In this document: positions 25,427 through 34,231 of the stretch, one piece after another
Layout of the letters: every line of letters begins with the position of its first letter
Position numbering within the stretch: the stretch's first letter is position 1
Assembly (NCBI RefSeq): GCF_000430845.1
Contig: NZ_AUMU01000002.1
Location: 1-64,000 of the forward strand
DNA from: Chryseobacterium gregarium DSM 19109
Lineage (GTDB): Bacteria > Bacteroidota > Bacteroidia > Flavobacteriales > Weeksellaceae
Reading direction: 5' to 3'
Length of the DNA: 64,000 nt
Made by a program: the position numbers and the translations under genes
The notes under the pieces: model-generated
The model's database searches: none
What the model saw: only the letters and a program-made list of their open reading frames with translations
What the model was told of the DNA's origin: nothing

Positions 25427-26032
25427 TTATAATATCCGGATGTCAAGAATCTTCTGATCTTCCAGATAGCCTTCAAGAATATCATGTTCCTCAACTTTTC
25501 CGACCCCTTTAGGAGTTCCTGTAAAAATCAGGTCTCCGACCCTTAACGTAAAATACTGGGAAACAAATGCGATAATGTCGTCAATTGTAAAGATCATATC
25601 TTTTGTATCTCCGTCCTGCACTTTCTCTTTGTTTTTCAGTAAGCTGAAAGATAGGGATTCAAGGTTGTACTTCTCTTTTTTAAAGAAATCCCCTACCACT
25701 GCAGAACCGTCAAACCCTTTGGCGAGCTCCCAGGGCAGGCCCTTGGATTTCAGCTCGCTCTGAAGATCACGTGCGGTAAAATCAATTCCCAACCCGATTT
25801 CTTCATAATGTTTGTGTGCCGTTTCCTTCTGGATGTATTTTCCGCCTTTTGAAATTTTAACGACCACTTCCAGTTCGTAATGAACGTCATTCGAAAATTC
25901 GGGGATATAAAAATCGTTGCCTTTCAGAACAGCCGTATCTGGTTTCATAAAAATGACCGGTTTTTCAGGGATTTCGTTTCCCAGTTCTTTGGCGTGTTCG
26001 CCGTAATTTCTTCCGATGCAGATTATTTTCAT
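25427..26032 (-). CDS. Fumarylacetoacetate hydrolase family protein
   Basis: A 201-residue single-domain FAH protein. The metal-binding acids are visible in HYELEVVVKI, and further conserved stretches are GIDFTARDLQ, AKGFDGSAVVG and FTGTPKGVG. Members cleave or hydrate 2-keto acids, or decarboxylate oxaloacetate (FAHD1 type); the substrate is unclear. The gene lies on the minus strand. The 210-base gap ahead of it contains a probable structured RNA (26070-26143), so its leader may carry that RNA. Confidence 0.88.
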   Translation of the reverse strand: MKIICIGRNYGEHAKELGNEIPEKPVIFMKPDTAVLKGNDFYIPEFSNDVHYELEVVVKISKGGKYIQKETAHKHYEEIGLGIDFTARDLQSELKSKGLPWELAKGFDGSAVVGDFFKKEKYNLESLSFSLLKNKEKVQDGDTKDMIFTIDDIIAFVSQYFTLRVGDLIFTGTPKGVGKVEEHDILEGYLEDQKILDIRIL

Positions 26033-26069
26033 AATGTTATTTATTACTAATTATGTATTGCTTATTTTT

Positions 26070-26143
26070 TTCAGGAGCTGTTTCCCGCTTTCCGTTGCAA
26101 TCTTTTTCTTCAAAAAAGGATTTCCACTGCAATCGGGGCTAAG
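26070..26143 (-). ncRNA. Probable Flavo-1-type structured RNA
   Basis: On the minus strand the segment begins TTAGCCCCGATTGCAGTGG, has an ATCCTTTTT...AAAAAGAT hairpin in the middle, and ends AACGGAAAGCGGG...AGCTCC. The outer AGC/GCT and CCCG/CGGG pairs and the inner hairpin fit together as one structure. I know this pattern as a frequent intergenic element of flavobacteria and believe it is Rfam's Flavo-1 RNA, but I could not run a covariance model. The frame through it is open but has no start codon, which argues against a peptide. Function unknown. Confidence 0.5.
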
Positions 26144-26242
26144 GCTTATGTCTGTTATTTCAATGTCAGGAACAATAAGGCATCTGTCATTTAATAAGAA
26201 CCGGCATGTTGCTTTATTCAGAATAACAGGAAATTGTCGCTT

Positions 26243-26641
26243 TTAATGTTCAAATCCGTTCCCGCAGTAATAACAGATAAACTTATGGCTCGTCAGAATC
26301 GAAATCCCGAAGAAGCTTGTAGCACTGTCGTCTCTGTAGATATGGTTGGACCCGCATTTCGGGCACACAAAATCAAATTCCGGATCCTCGATCATATGCT
26401 CCACTTCCAGCGGAAATTCTTCATTTTCCTTATAATCCTGTAACACCTGCTTTGCCTTCTCCAGATCGTCTTCAAAAACCTGCAGCTGGATACCGCCCAC
26501 AGCCTGTGAAAGCAGCCAGTCCGACTGGATCAGCTGTTCATTCGCAATGAAGCTGTTGATGCCGCTTTCAGCAAGGATCTGTTTGTCCCTGTTCGCCTGA
26601 AGGGCCGTTTCGTAAAATCTGAATTTAACAAGCTCGCTCAT
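26243..26641 (-). CDS. DUF2007 domain protein with zinc ribbon
   Basis: A 132-residue protein. The first part (VKFRFYETALQANRDKQILAESGI, ...GGIQLQVFEDDLEKAKQVL) is a DUF2007-type domain, thought to act as a small regulatory or ligand-binding unit. The C-terminal part has two CxxC pairs (CPKCGS and CYYCGNGF) 29 residues apart, forming a zinc ribbon. It starts three bases behind the exonuclease stop, so these two genes are co-transcribed. Confidence 0.8.
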   Translation of the reverse strand: MSELVKFRFYETALQANRDKQILAESGINSFIANEQLIQSDWLLSQAVGGIQLQVFEDDLEKAKQVLQDYKENEEFPLEVEHMIEDPEFDFVCPKCGSNHIYRDDSATSFFGISILTSHKFICYYCGNGFEH

Positions 26642-26644
26642 TTT

Positions 26645-27409
26645 TTAAAATTTACTGGATAACTGGATTTTTGTAAAAACTTTTTTGGTATACAAAGGGA
26701 AATCGGCATTCTGAAGCCATCCGTAATAGCCGATATCTTTTTTGAAAACGGACTTCACGCTTTGGCCTTTGTACTTCCCGAAAGCAAAGATTTCTTCATT
26801 TTTTTCATTGAAATGAATCATGCCTGCCAGGTCTGCAAATTTATTCTGGGTTGAAAATTCGCTTAGATCTGTAATTTCCTTTGGAACATCATCATATTTT
26901 CCAACCTGGGCATCCAGAACTTCAAAGGTCGCCATCACGTCAGCTTCCGCAGAATGGGCGTTCTCCAGGGCTTTTCCACAATAGAATTGATAGGCAGCGC
27001 CTAAGTTTCTCGGTTCTTTTTTAAAGAAAATGGTCTGTGCGTCTACCAATTTGAATTTGCTCAAATCAAAATCAAAATCAGCACGCAGCAATTCTTCAGC
27101 CAGCAACGGAACGTCAAACCGGTTGGAGTTATAACCTCCCAGATCTGCACCGGTGATCATTTCAAGTACTTTTGATGCAATTTCTCGGAAAGTAGGCGCA
27201 TCTTTTACGTCTTCATCATAAATTCCGTGGATCTCGCTGCTTTCTTTCGGGATCGGCATTTCAGGATTGACCTTCCATGTTTTGCTTTCGCGGGAAGCAT
27301 CGGGATTCACCTTTAAGATACAGATTTCTACGATCCGGTCTTTTCCGATATTCGTTCCTGTGGTTTCTAAGTCAAAAATACAAAGAGGCTTATATAATTT
27401 TAAGTTCAT
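26645..27409 (-). CDS. 3'-5' exonuclease, DnaQ-like (DEDDh)
   Basis: A 254-residue protein with the exonuclease fold of DNA polymerase III epsilon and RNase T. The acidic motifs are FDLETTG (D13, E15), the second Asp in the DLGGYNSNRFDVPLL region, and NAHSAEADVMAT with the His and Asp of the DEDDh type. The C-terminal part (FAFGKYKGQSVKSVF) is an extra small domain seen in many Bacteroidota members. It probably trims DNA ends or degrades short nucleic acids. It sits between pssA and the DUF2007 gene on the minus strand. Confidence 0.88.
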   Translation of the reverse strand: MNLKLYKPLCIFDLETTGTNIGKDRIVEICILKVNPDASRESKTWKVNPEMPIPKESSEIHGIYDEDVKDAPTFREIASKVLEMITGADLGGYNSNRFDVPLLAEELLRADFDFDLSKFKLVDAQTIFFKKEPRNLGAAYQFYCGKALENAHSAEADVMATFEVLDAQVGKYDDVPKEITDLSEFSTQNKFADLAGMIHFNEKNEEIFAFGKYKGQSVKSVFKKDIGYYGWLQNADFPLYTKKVFTKIQLSSKF

Positions 27410-27471
27410 TTTTTTAATTTGAAAATTTGAGAATGTATTGATTTGAAAGGGTCTTCATTTCCGGATTCTTT

Positions 27472-28185
27472 CTATTTAAGCTGTTTCTGAAAGATCATTG
27501 AAATCAGGATATAATAAAGAATCACCAGCGGAATCCCGACTGTTTTAAATAATATTAAAATAATGACCGAACCGGCCAGCAAAGCAAGCTTAGGATAGTT
27601 GTCCTGCAGCTTCATCGATTTGAACTTCATTGCGATCATTTTTATAGGGCTGATCAGAAGCCATGATGAAAGAAGCGTTAACATAATGAGCAAAATTTCA
27701 TTGGATAATAAAAATCCGAAGCTTCCGTTTTCTTTAAAAGCATAATACAAACCGAAAATCAGAATCGTATTGGAAGGCGTATTCAACCCTTTAAAATAAT
27801 ATTTCTGATCCTCGTCCAGATTGAAAATCGCCAGTCTGAGGCACGAAAACAAAGTGATCAACAAACCGAAATACTTAGTCTCAAAAGGAAGATGGAATCC
27901 TGAAATGTCACTTCCGAATGGTTCCAGCATCTTGAACATCGTTAATCCAGGAATCAATCCGAAGCTTACCATATCAGCGAGGGAATCCAGCTGGACCCCC
28001 AGATTGGAATTTGCTTTTAAAGCTCTTGCCACAAAACCGTCGAAAAAATCTAGAATCAGGGAAAAAACCAGGCAGACCGCTGTGGTTTCATAGTCACCGA
28101 GAATCAGATGGATCGCGCCTACACAGCCTGAAAAAAGGTTTCCCAATGTAATGGCGTTGGCAAGGTTATTTTTAATAAAATTCAT
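27472..28185 (-). CDS. pssA: CDP-diacylglycerol-serine O-phosphatidyltransferase
   Basis: Makes phosphatidylserine, the precursor of phosphatidylethanolamine, in the inner membrane. The CDP-alcohol phosphotransferase signature is complete: DFFDGFVARALK, then GVQLDSLAD (D-x2-DG-x2-AR-x8-G-x3-D-x3-D). There are about six to seven membrane helices. I place the start at the ATG at 28185 (MNFIKNNLANAITL), 17 codons inside the longest frame, because a TAATTTTG promoter box lies just upstream at 28198-28191. 237 residues. Confidence 0.9.
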   Translation of the reverse strand: MNFIKNNLANAITLGNLFSGCVGAIHLILGDYETTAVCLVFSLILDFFDGFVARALKANSNLGVQLDSLADMVSFGLIPGLTMFKMLEPFGSDISGFHLPFETKYFGLLITLFSCLRLAIFNLDEDQKYYFKGLNTPSNTILIFGLYYAFKENGSFGFLLSNEILLIMLTLLSSWLLISPIKMIAMKFKSMKLQDNYPKLALLAGSVIILILFKTVGIPLVILYYILISMIFQKQLK

Positions 28186-28190
28186 AGTCA

Positions 28191-28198
28191 CAAAATTA
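28191..28198 (-). promoter_or_regulatory. Promoter -7 box abutting the pssA start
   Basis: Read on the minus strand, TAATTTTG ends five bases before the ATG at 28185. It supports that start and predicts a nearly leaderless mRNA. Confidence 0.5.
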
Positions 28199-28357
28199 AA
28201 ACAATATATCAATGCAGCAATATACCAATTTAACAATATATCAATTTAAAAATGGCCCATTAAGGTTGAACATGTTAAGCATTCATGGCTGATGTATGGT
28301 ATCATTATAATAGGGCATGTCAGACTGATAAATTGTTAAATTAATTTGAATTTGATG

Positions 28358-28365
28358 TAAATTTA
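28358..28365 (+). promoter_or_regulatory. Promoter -7-like box abutting the LTA synthase start
   Basis: TAAATTTA (last base differs from TAnnTTTG) ends four bases before the ATG at 28370. Confidence 0.35.
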
Positions 28366-28369
28366 CACC

Positions 28370-30301
28370 ATGAAATTGTTTAAAGAATTGAGAACACAGG
28401 AAGTTCTGGTATTGCTGTACCGGATTTTTTTAGCCTATTTTTTCTATCAGATCGCCAGGTTCCTATTCTGGTACTTTAATAAAGGCCTGATAAAGGTCGA
28501 TTCCGTTTCCGATTATTTCAGCCTTTCCTACCACGGAATTGCATTTGATACCACTGCCATCTTATACGTCAATGCGCTGTTTATTCTGTTAAGCATTGTT
28601 CCGGTAATCATCAATACCCAGAAAGGATATCAGAAATTCCTTTTCTGGCTGTATTTTATAACTAACGGGATTACCTATGCGATGAATTTCGGGGATATGG
28701 TTTATTTCAAATTTTCCCAGATGAGGCTGACGTCTGCAGCACTTCAAGTAGCGCAGCATGAAGATAATATTTTTAAAGTGTTCACTGTTTCTGTCATGCA
28801 GAACCCTTTTGTCCTTTTGTGGTTTGCAGGGCTGATGGTGCTTTGGGTTTTTCTTTACGGGAAAGTAAAAGTCAGGGGACAAAAGCCGGTAAAACTCGTA
28901 CCTTATTTTATCTGGTCGATAGTTGTTCTGTGCCTGACGGCAGTATTGGCAATCGGCGGGATCCGGGGGGATTTTAAACACAGCACAAGACCGATTAATC
29001 TGGTCGATGCCAACCGCTTTGTAAAGCTTCCTTCTCAGGGAAATATGGTGCTGAACAGCACATTTTCATTTTTCAGGACATTAAATACGAATAATTTTAA
29101 AGAAGTTCATTTTGTGGATGAAAAGTTCATTAATGACCAGGTTCACCCGTATAAACTCTATCAAAGAAATATTACCACCAAACCCAACATCGTAATTTTT
29201 ATTGTTGAATCGTTCAGCAGGGAATATTCCGGCGCTTTCAATAAAGATACGCATATCAAAGACTATGTGTCTTACACACCGTTCATTGACAGCTTAGCGG
29301 GTGAAAGCCTGATTTTCCCCAATACTTTTGCCAATGGAAGGCAATCGATTCATGGAATGAGTTCCGTTCTGGCAGGAATACCTAGCTTAACGGATGCATT
29401 TACCAGTTCACCTTATTCCAACCAGAAAATACAGTCCATTGTTTCGGTATGTAATGAAATGGGCTATGACACCTCTTTTTATCACGGTGCTCCGAACGGT
29501 TCGATGGGGTTTTTAGGATTTGGTAATATTTTGGGTTTCAAACATTACTTCGGAAAGACCGAATACAATAACGATAAAGATTTTGATGGCATGTGGGCGA
29601 TCTGGGATGAACCGTTTCTCCAGTATTTTGCTAAAAATGCAGGCGGGACACAGCCTTTTATGGCTACGGTTTTCACGGCTTCATCGCATCACCCCTTTAA
29701 AATTCCTGAAAAGTATAACGGGAAGTTCAAAAAAGGGAAAAACCAGATGCATGAACCGATGCAGTATACCGATTATGCCATTAAAAAATATTTTGAAACG
29801 GCAAAGAAGCAGCCGTGGTTCCATAATACGATTTTTGTTTTTACCGGAGATCATACGAATGAAATTTATTACCCGGAATATGAAAAAGCCATGAACCGTT
29901 TTGCCGTTCCGCTGATTTTTTATTCCCCCAATCAGGACTATCATTTAAAAGGAGTCAGTCAGGAATTTGCCCAGCAGATTGATATATATCCGACATTGGC
30001 GGATTTAATCGGGTACAACAAAAAAATAAGAAGCTGGGGGAGAAGCCTGGTCAGTGAAAATCAATACCCGCCGATTATTGCCAATTCAGACGGTGCCGTG
30101 GAGCAGTTTATTATCGGAAACTATATTTACCGTTTCGACGGGAAAGACGTAGTGGGGATTTTTGATAAAAAAGACCTGGGTCTGGAAAAAAATCTGATGG
30201 ACCAGCTTAAGACCAGTCCCGAAGCTGAAAAAGGAAAACAGATCGCGAAGGCCTGGTATCAGGATTATATGAACAGGGTGATCAACAGGAAAATGTATTG
30301 A
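28370..30301 (+). CDS. LTA synthase-like membrane sulfatase/phosphotransferase
   Basis: About five N-terminal membrane helices, then a large periplasmic alkaline-phosphatase-type domain of the LtaS/sulfatase group. Visible motifs are PNIVIFIVESFSREYSG with the metal-binding Glu, FANGRQSIHGM with a Ser where the nucleophile (Thr/Ser) sits, and TGDHTNE with the Asp-His metal pair. Since Gram-negative bacteria lack lipoteichoic acid, such Bacteroidota proteins more likely transfer phosphoethanolamine or phosphoglycerol to glycans or lipids; the acceptor is unknown. 643 residues, single gene. Confidence 0.88.
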   Translation: MKLFKELRTQEVLVLLYRIFLAYFFYQIARFLFWYFNKGLIKVDSVSDYFSLSYHGIAFDTTAILYVNALFILLSIVPVIINTQKGYQKFLFWLYFITNGITYAMNFGDMVYFKFSQMRLTSAALQVAQHEDNIFKVFTVSVMQNPFVLLWFAGLMVLWVFLYGKVKVRGQKPVKLVPYFIWSIVVLCLTAVLAIGGIRGDFKHSTRPINLVDANRFVKLPSQGNMVLNSTFSFFRTLNTNNFKEVHFVDEKFINDQVHPYKLYQRNITTKPNIVIFIVESFSREYSGAFNKDTHIKDYVSYTPFIDSLAGESLIFPNTFANGRQSIHGMSSVLAGIPSLTDAFTSSPYSNQKIQSIVSVCNEMGYDTSFYHGAPNGSMGFLGFGNILGFKHYFGKTEYNNDKDFDGMWAIWDEPFLQYFAKNAGGTQPFMATVFTASSHHPFKIPEKYNGKFKKGKNQMHEPMQYTDYAIKKYFETAKKQPWFHNTIFVFTGDHTNEIYYPEYEKAMNRFAVPLIFYSPNQDYHLKGVSQEFAQQIDIYPTLADLIGYNKKIRSWGRSLVSENQYPPIIANSDGAVEQFIIGNYIYRFDGKDVVGIFDKKDLGLEKNLMDQLKTSPEAEKGKQIAKAWYQDYMNRVINRKMY

Positions 30302-30539
30302 TTATCCGTCTGAAATAAATGAATAATTTTAAATGAACGGTTATCAATGGTCTTTTGTAATCATAATCTGTTAAGAGCTGATTAGGTTTCCCTTGAATTC
30401 AGATGATTTTAAAATCCCGCACAGTTTTTGATATATATGCTCCGGATAATAAATTTTTTTGTTTATTTAGAATTAATTTATATTTTTAGCGGTAAATTAA
30501 CAACAGAAATTTATTATTGAAATCAAAACTATAAGAAAT

Positions 30540-30956
30540 ATGAAAAAATTATTATTAACATTTGTCCTTTCTCTGTTTGGAGTCATGTCATTTGCTCAGA
30601 TCGAAGGAAAATGGAAAACCATAGATGATGAAACCAAGCAGGCCAAATCTATCGTGGAAATCTATAAGAAGGGAGACCAGTATTACGGTAAGATTTCCCA
30701 GCTGCTTATAAAGCCTGCCAATGCTAACTGTACGGAATGTAAAGGTGACAGGAAAGGGAAGCCGATTTTAGGACTGGAGATCATCAGAGGGCTTAAAAAA
30801 GAAGGGGATGAATTTACCGGAGGAACCATTACCGATCCTAAATCAGGTAAAACGTATAGATGTACCGTTACAAGAAGCGGTGATAAACTGAACGTAAGAG
30901 GATATATGGGTGTTTCGATGTTTGGTAGATCCCAGACATGGCAGAAAGTGAATTAA
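30540..30956 (+). CDS. Secreted DUF2147 protein
   Basis: Signal peptide (MKKLLLTFVLSLFGVMSFAQ), then a 115-residue beta-rich domain starting IEGKWKTIDDETKQAKSIVEIY and containing a Cys pair (NCTECKGDRKGKPILG) and the GGTITDPKSGKTYRC strand typical of DUF2147. Members are periplasmic, lipocalin-like in appearance and of unknown function. Single gene ahead of a terminator. Confidence 0.88.
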   Translation: MKKLLLTFVLSLFGVMSFAQIEGKWKTIDDETKQAKSIVEIYKKGDQYYGKISQLLIKPANANCTECKGDRKGKPILGLEIIRGLKKEGDEFTGGTITDPKSGKTYRCTVTRSGDKLNVRGYMGVSMFGRSQTWQKVN

Positions 30957-30981
30957 TTTAGCATTAAATAAAATTAATCAG

Positions 30982-31013
30982 CGGCATTTCATTAAATGAG
31001 ATGCCGTTTTTTT
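30982..31013 (+). terminator. Terminator after the DUF2147 gene
   Basis: Arms CGGCATTTCAT and ATGAGATGCCG with one mismatch, followed by seven T. Confidence 0.78.
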
Positions 31014-31034
31014 ATGTACATAATAAAAAAACAC

Positions 31035-31042
31035 TATTTTTG
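31035..31042 (+). promoter_or_regulatory. pdhB promoter -7 box
   Basis: TATTTTTG matches TAnnTTTG, 23 bases before the ATG at 31066. Confidence 0.55.
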
Positions 31043-31065
31043 TACTCTAAATTTTTCAAATAAAT

Positions 31066-32046
31066 ATGGCAGAATATACTTTTCGTGAGGTAATTGCACA
31101 GGCAATGAGCGAGGAAATGCGTAAAGACGAATCCATTTTTTTAATGGGGGAGGAAGTAGCAGAATACAACGGTGCATATAAGGCTTCAAAAGGAATGCTG
31201 GATGAATTTGGTGCTAAAAGAGTAATCGATACACCCATTGCGGAACTTGGTTTTACAGGGATTGCTGTTGGGGCTGCGATGAATGGTAACAGGCCAATTG
31301 TAGAGTACATGACATTCAATTTCTCACTGGTAGGGATTGATCAGATTATCAATAATGCAGCGAAAATTCGCCAGATGAGCGGCGGACAGTGGAACTGCCC
31401 TATCGTTTTTCGTGGACCTACCGCTTCGGCAGGTCAGTTGGGAGCAACGCACTCTCAGTCTTTTGAGAACTGGTTTGCCAATATTCCGGGCCTTAAAGTT
31501 GTGGTTCCGTCCAACCCTTATGATGCAAAAGGATTGCTGAAAACAGCTATTCAGGATAATGACCCGGTTATTTTCATGGAATCTGAACAGATGTACGGCG
31601 ATAAAATGGAAATTCCTGAAGAAGAATATTATTTACCGATCGGAAAGGCAGACATCAAGAAAGAAGGGACTGACGTTACGTTGGTTTCTTTCGGGAAAAT
31701 TATGAAGCTGGCGATCCAGGCTGCTGAAGATCTGGCTAAAGAAGGCATTTCTGTGGAGGTGATTGATCTGAGAACGGTTCGTCCTTTGGATTATGATACG
31801 GTTCTGACCTCAGTTAAAAAGACCAACCGTTTGGTGGTATTGGAAGAAGCATGGCCGTTCGGTTCAGTAGCATCTGAAATTACCTATATGGTACAGCAGA
31901 AAGCATTCGATTACTTAGATGCGCCGATCAAGAGAATTACCACTCCTGATGCTCCTGCACCTTACTCTTCCGCTTTATTTGCCGAATGGTTCCCGAAACT
32001 TGAAAAAGTGAAAGAGGAAATTAAAAAAGCGATGTACGTAAAATAA
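31066..32046 (+). CDS. pdhB: Pyruvate dehydrogenase E1 component, beta subunit
   Basis: Beta chain of the thiamine-diphosphate E1 enzyme, which decarboxylates pyruvate and acetylates the lipoyl E2. The thiamine-binding glutamate lies in FLMGEEVAEYNGAYK, and the potassium and interface stretches are seen in TPIAELGFTGIAVGAAM and RGPTASAGQLGATHSQSFE. The C-terminal transketolase domain has VEVIDLRTVRPLD. 326 residues, normal. The alpha subunit gene is not beside it in this window, so the two are unlinked here. It has its own promoter and terminator. Confidence 0.95.
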   Translation: MAEYTFREVIAQAMSEEMRKDESIFLMGEEVAEYNGAYKASKGMLDEFGAKRVIDTPIAELGFTGIAVGAAMNGNRPIVEYMTFNFSLVGIDQIINNAAKIRQMSGGQWNCPIVFRGPTASAGQLGATHSQSFENWFANIPGLKVVVPSNPYDAKGLLKTAIQDNDPVIFMESEQMYGDKMEIPEEEYYLPIGKADIKKEGTDVTLVSFGKIMKLAIQAAEDLAKEGISVEVIDLRTVRPLDYDTVLTSVKKTNRLVVLEEAWPFGSVASEITYMVQQKAFDYLDAPIKRITTPDAPAPYSSALFAEWFPKLEKVKEEIKKAMYVK

Positions 32047-32062
32047 TACAATGATTATAGAG

Positions 32063-32088
32063 AAAAACTTCCGAAAGGAAGTTTTTTC
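32063..32088 (+). terminator. Terminator after pdhB
   Basis: Arms AAAAACTTCC and GGAAGTTTTT around GAAA, followed by T. Confidence 0.85.
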
Positions 32089-32124
32089 ATTTATTCTATT
32101 CATGAAGAATAGTTCACGGGGTTG

Positions 32125-32143
32125 TAAATTTGATTTAAATTTG
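32125..32143 (+). promoter_or_regulatory. Two tandem kup promoter boxes
   Basis: TAAATTTG occurs at 32125-32132 and again at 32136-32143. The second lies 26 bases before the ATG; either may drive the gene. Confidence 0.5.
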
Positions 32144-32169
32144 CGCTTTCAAAAATAAAATTAGCTGAT

Positions 32170-34164
32170 ATGGCAGAAGGTATAGAAGGCGGTCATCATA
32201 TTGACATTAAGAAGCTTTCTTTCATTGGAATTTTGGTTTCTCTTGGGATCGTTTTCGGAGATATAGGTACTTCACCGCTTTATGTAATGAAAGCAATCGT
32301 CAACGCCAGAGAAAGCGGAAGCACGATGCCTTTCAATGAATATATAGAGGGAGCACTTTCCTGTATTATCTGGACGCTGACCCTCCAGACGACCATTAAA
32401 TATGTGATCATTGCCCTCAGGGCAGACAACAAGGGCGAAGGCGGAATTTTAGCTTTGTTTTCTTTGGTCAAGAATCTTAAAAAAGGATGGCTTTACCTTA
32501 TCGCTATCATAGGGGCGGCAGCACTGGTTGCCGATGGTGTAATTACCCCTTCGCTTACCGTGATGTCGGCAATTGAAGGTTTGGAAATATATAATCCGCA
32601 TACACCGGTAGTCCCTATTACGATTGCCATCTTAATCGTTATTTTCGTGGTTCAGCAGTTCGGGACCAGTTTTATCGGAAAGTTCTTCGGGCCGGTGATG
32701 GTGATCTGGTTCCTGGTGTTAGGCGGATTAGGCCTGTCGCATCTGAGCGAAAACTTTGAGATTTTACGATCTTTCAATCCCTATTACGGCTATAAGCTGA
32801 TTGCCAATTCACCGAGTGCCATTGTCATCCTGGGAGCTGTTTTCCTCTGTACAACCGGAGCGGAAGCACTGTATTCCGATCTGGGTCACTGCGGGGCGAA
32901 AAACATCAGGGTAAGCTGGGCATTCGTAAAGATCATGCTGATTCTGAACTATCTTGGGCAGGGTGCGTGGCTGCTGACGAACTACAATACGCCCGGTTTT
33001 TCTGTAGTTAACCCCTTCTTCGGAATCATGGAAGAATGGATGGTTATTCCGGGAGTTATCCTGGCCACCGCGGCTGCCATCATTGCGAGCCAGGCATTGA
33101 TTACCGGCTCGTTTACCATTTTCTCTGAAGCGATGTCGCTTAACCTGTGGCCGAATCAGAAGATTGATTATCCGTCAGGGGTAAAAGGCCAGATGTATAT
33201 TCCGAGAATCAATTGGGGGCTTTTGCTGTTGTGCATCGTCGTCGTTCTCCATTTCAGGGAATCGGGTAAAATGGAAGCGGCTTATGGTCTTTCCATTACG
33301 GTAACAATGTTGATGACCACTATTCTTTTGGTTTTCTGGCTGCTGAAGCGAAGGGTCAACAAAGTAGTCATTCTGTTTTTTGCTTTGGTTTATATGGCCA
33401 TTGAACTTGGGTTTTTCAGTGCCAATATTATCAAATTCTTTGAAGGGGGCTGGATTACGGTTATCCTGGCAGGTTTCATCGGAGTATGTATGTACGCCTG
33501 GTACAATGGCAGATCGATCAAAACAAAGTTCATCAAATTCATTAAGCTGGAGAATTATATCCCGATTATAAAGGATATGAAGCTTGATGAAACCATTCCT
33601 AAATATGCAACCAACCTGGCTTATCTGAGCAGGGCAAAAAGAAATGATGAAATAGAATCAAAAATTATTTATTCCATTATTAAAAAACAGCCTAAGAGAG
33701 CCGACCATTATTTTATTCTGAGCATTACCAATCAGGAAGATCCATATACCTTCAAATATTCAGTGGATGAAGTGCTTCCGGGTACCATTTATAAGGTTAA
33801 TTTCATGTTGGGATTCAAAATGGACAGGAGGATCAATGATTATTTCGACATGGTACTGCGGGATTTAATGGCAGACGGAACCATCCCTTCACGAAGCAGC
33901 CATCCTTCACTGAGAGCCCATAATATTCCGCCCGATCTGAAGTATGTCATTATCGATAATACCTATATTAACGATATATTGCTTACCGTAAAAGAGAAAA
34001 TAATCCTCAATATCTATAATTTTGTTAAATATGTAGGAAGTGATGACTTCAAGGCATGGGGAATTACTTCACACAATGTAGTGGTGGAATCTGCGCCTAT
34101 GACAGAAGATTGTGTAGGCAAATCTAAAATTCAGCAATGCGAATATATCCGTCATAACAGTTAA
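32170..34164 (+). CDS. kup: KUP/HAK/KT family potassium transporter
   Basis: Takes up potassium with protons across the inner membrane. The family signature VFGDIGTSPLYV is in the first helix, followed by ADNKGEGGILALFSLV and VADGVITPSLTVMSAIEG. There are about twelve membrane helices up to residue 450, then a cytoplasmic C-terminal domain of about 210 residues. 664 residues fits the family. The ATG at 32170 gives MAEGIEGGHHIDIKKLS. The next gene, a Fur-family regulator, has its own promoter box at 34209. Confidence 0.95.
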   Translation: MAEGIEGGHHIDIKKLSFIGILVSLGIVFGDIGTSPLYVMKAIVNARESGSTMPFNEYIEGALSCIIWTLTLQTTIKYVIIALRADNKGEGGILALFSLVKNLKKGWLYLIAIIGAAALVADGVITPSLTVMSAIEGLEIYNPHTPVVPITIAILIVIFVVQQFGTSFIGKFFGPVMVIWFLVLGGLGLSHLSENFEILRSFNPYYGYKLIANSPSAIVILGAVFLCTTGAEALYSDLGHCGAKNIRVSWAFVKIMLILNYLGQGAWLLTNYNTPGFSVVNPFFGIMEEWMVIPGVILATAAAIIASQALITGSFTIFSEAMSLNLWPNQKIDYPSGVKGQMYIPRINWGLLLLCIVVVLHFRESGKMEAAYGLSITVTMLMTTILLVFWLLKRRVNKVVILFFALVYMAIELGFFSANIIKFFEGGWITVILAGFIGVCMYAWYNGRSIKTKFIKFIKLENYIPIIKDMKLDETIPKYATNLAYLSRAKRNDEIESKIIYSIIKKQPKRADHYFILSITNQEDPYTFKYSVDEVLPGTIYKVNFMLGFKMDRRINDYFDMVLRDLMADGTIPSRSSHPSLRAHNIPPDLKYVIIDNTYINDILLTVKEKIILNIYNFVKYVGSDDFKAWGITSHNVVVESAPMTEDCVGKSKIQQCEYIRHNS

Positions 34165-34208
34165 ATTCTTTAACAGTGAGGTACAATACGTATTTAAATA
34201 AAAATCAA

Positions 34209-34216
34209 TAAATTTG
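34209..34216 (+). promoter_or_regulatory. Fur-family gene promoter -7 box
   Basis: TAAATTTG, 15 bases before the ATG at 34232. Confidence 0.5.
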
Positions 34217-34231
34217 TAGATAATTTTTTTG

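Noticed and set aside
26041..26242. A short peptide gene in the gap ahead of the FAH gene
   Set aside because: The frame is open but has no start codon, and the sequence fits a paired RNA better.
29520..29894. 124-codon plus-strand frame
   Set aside because: Out-of-frame shadow within the LTA synthase-like gene.
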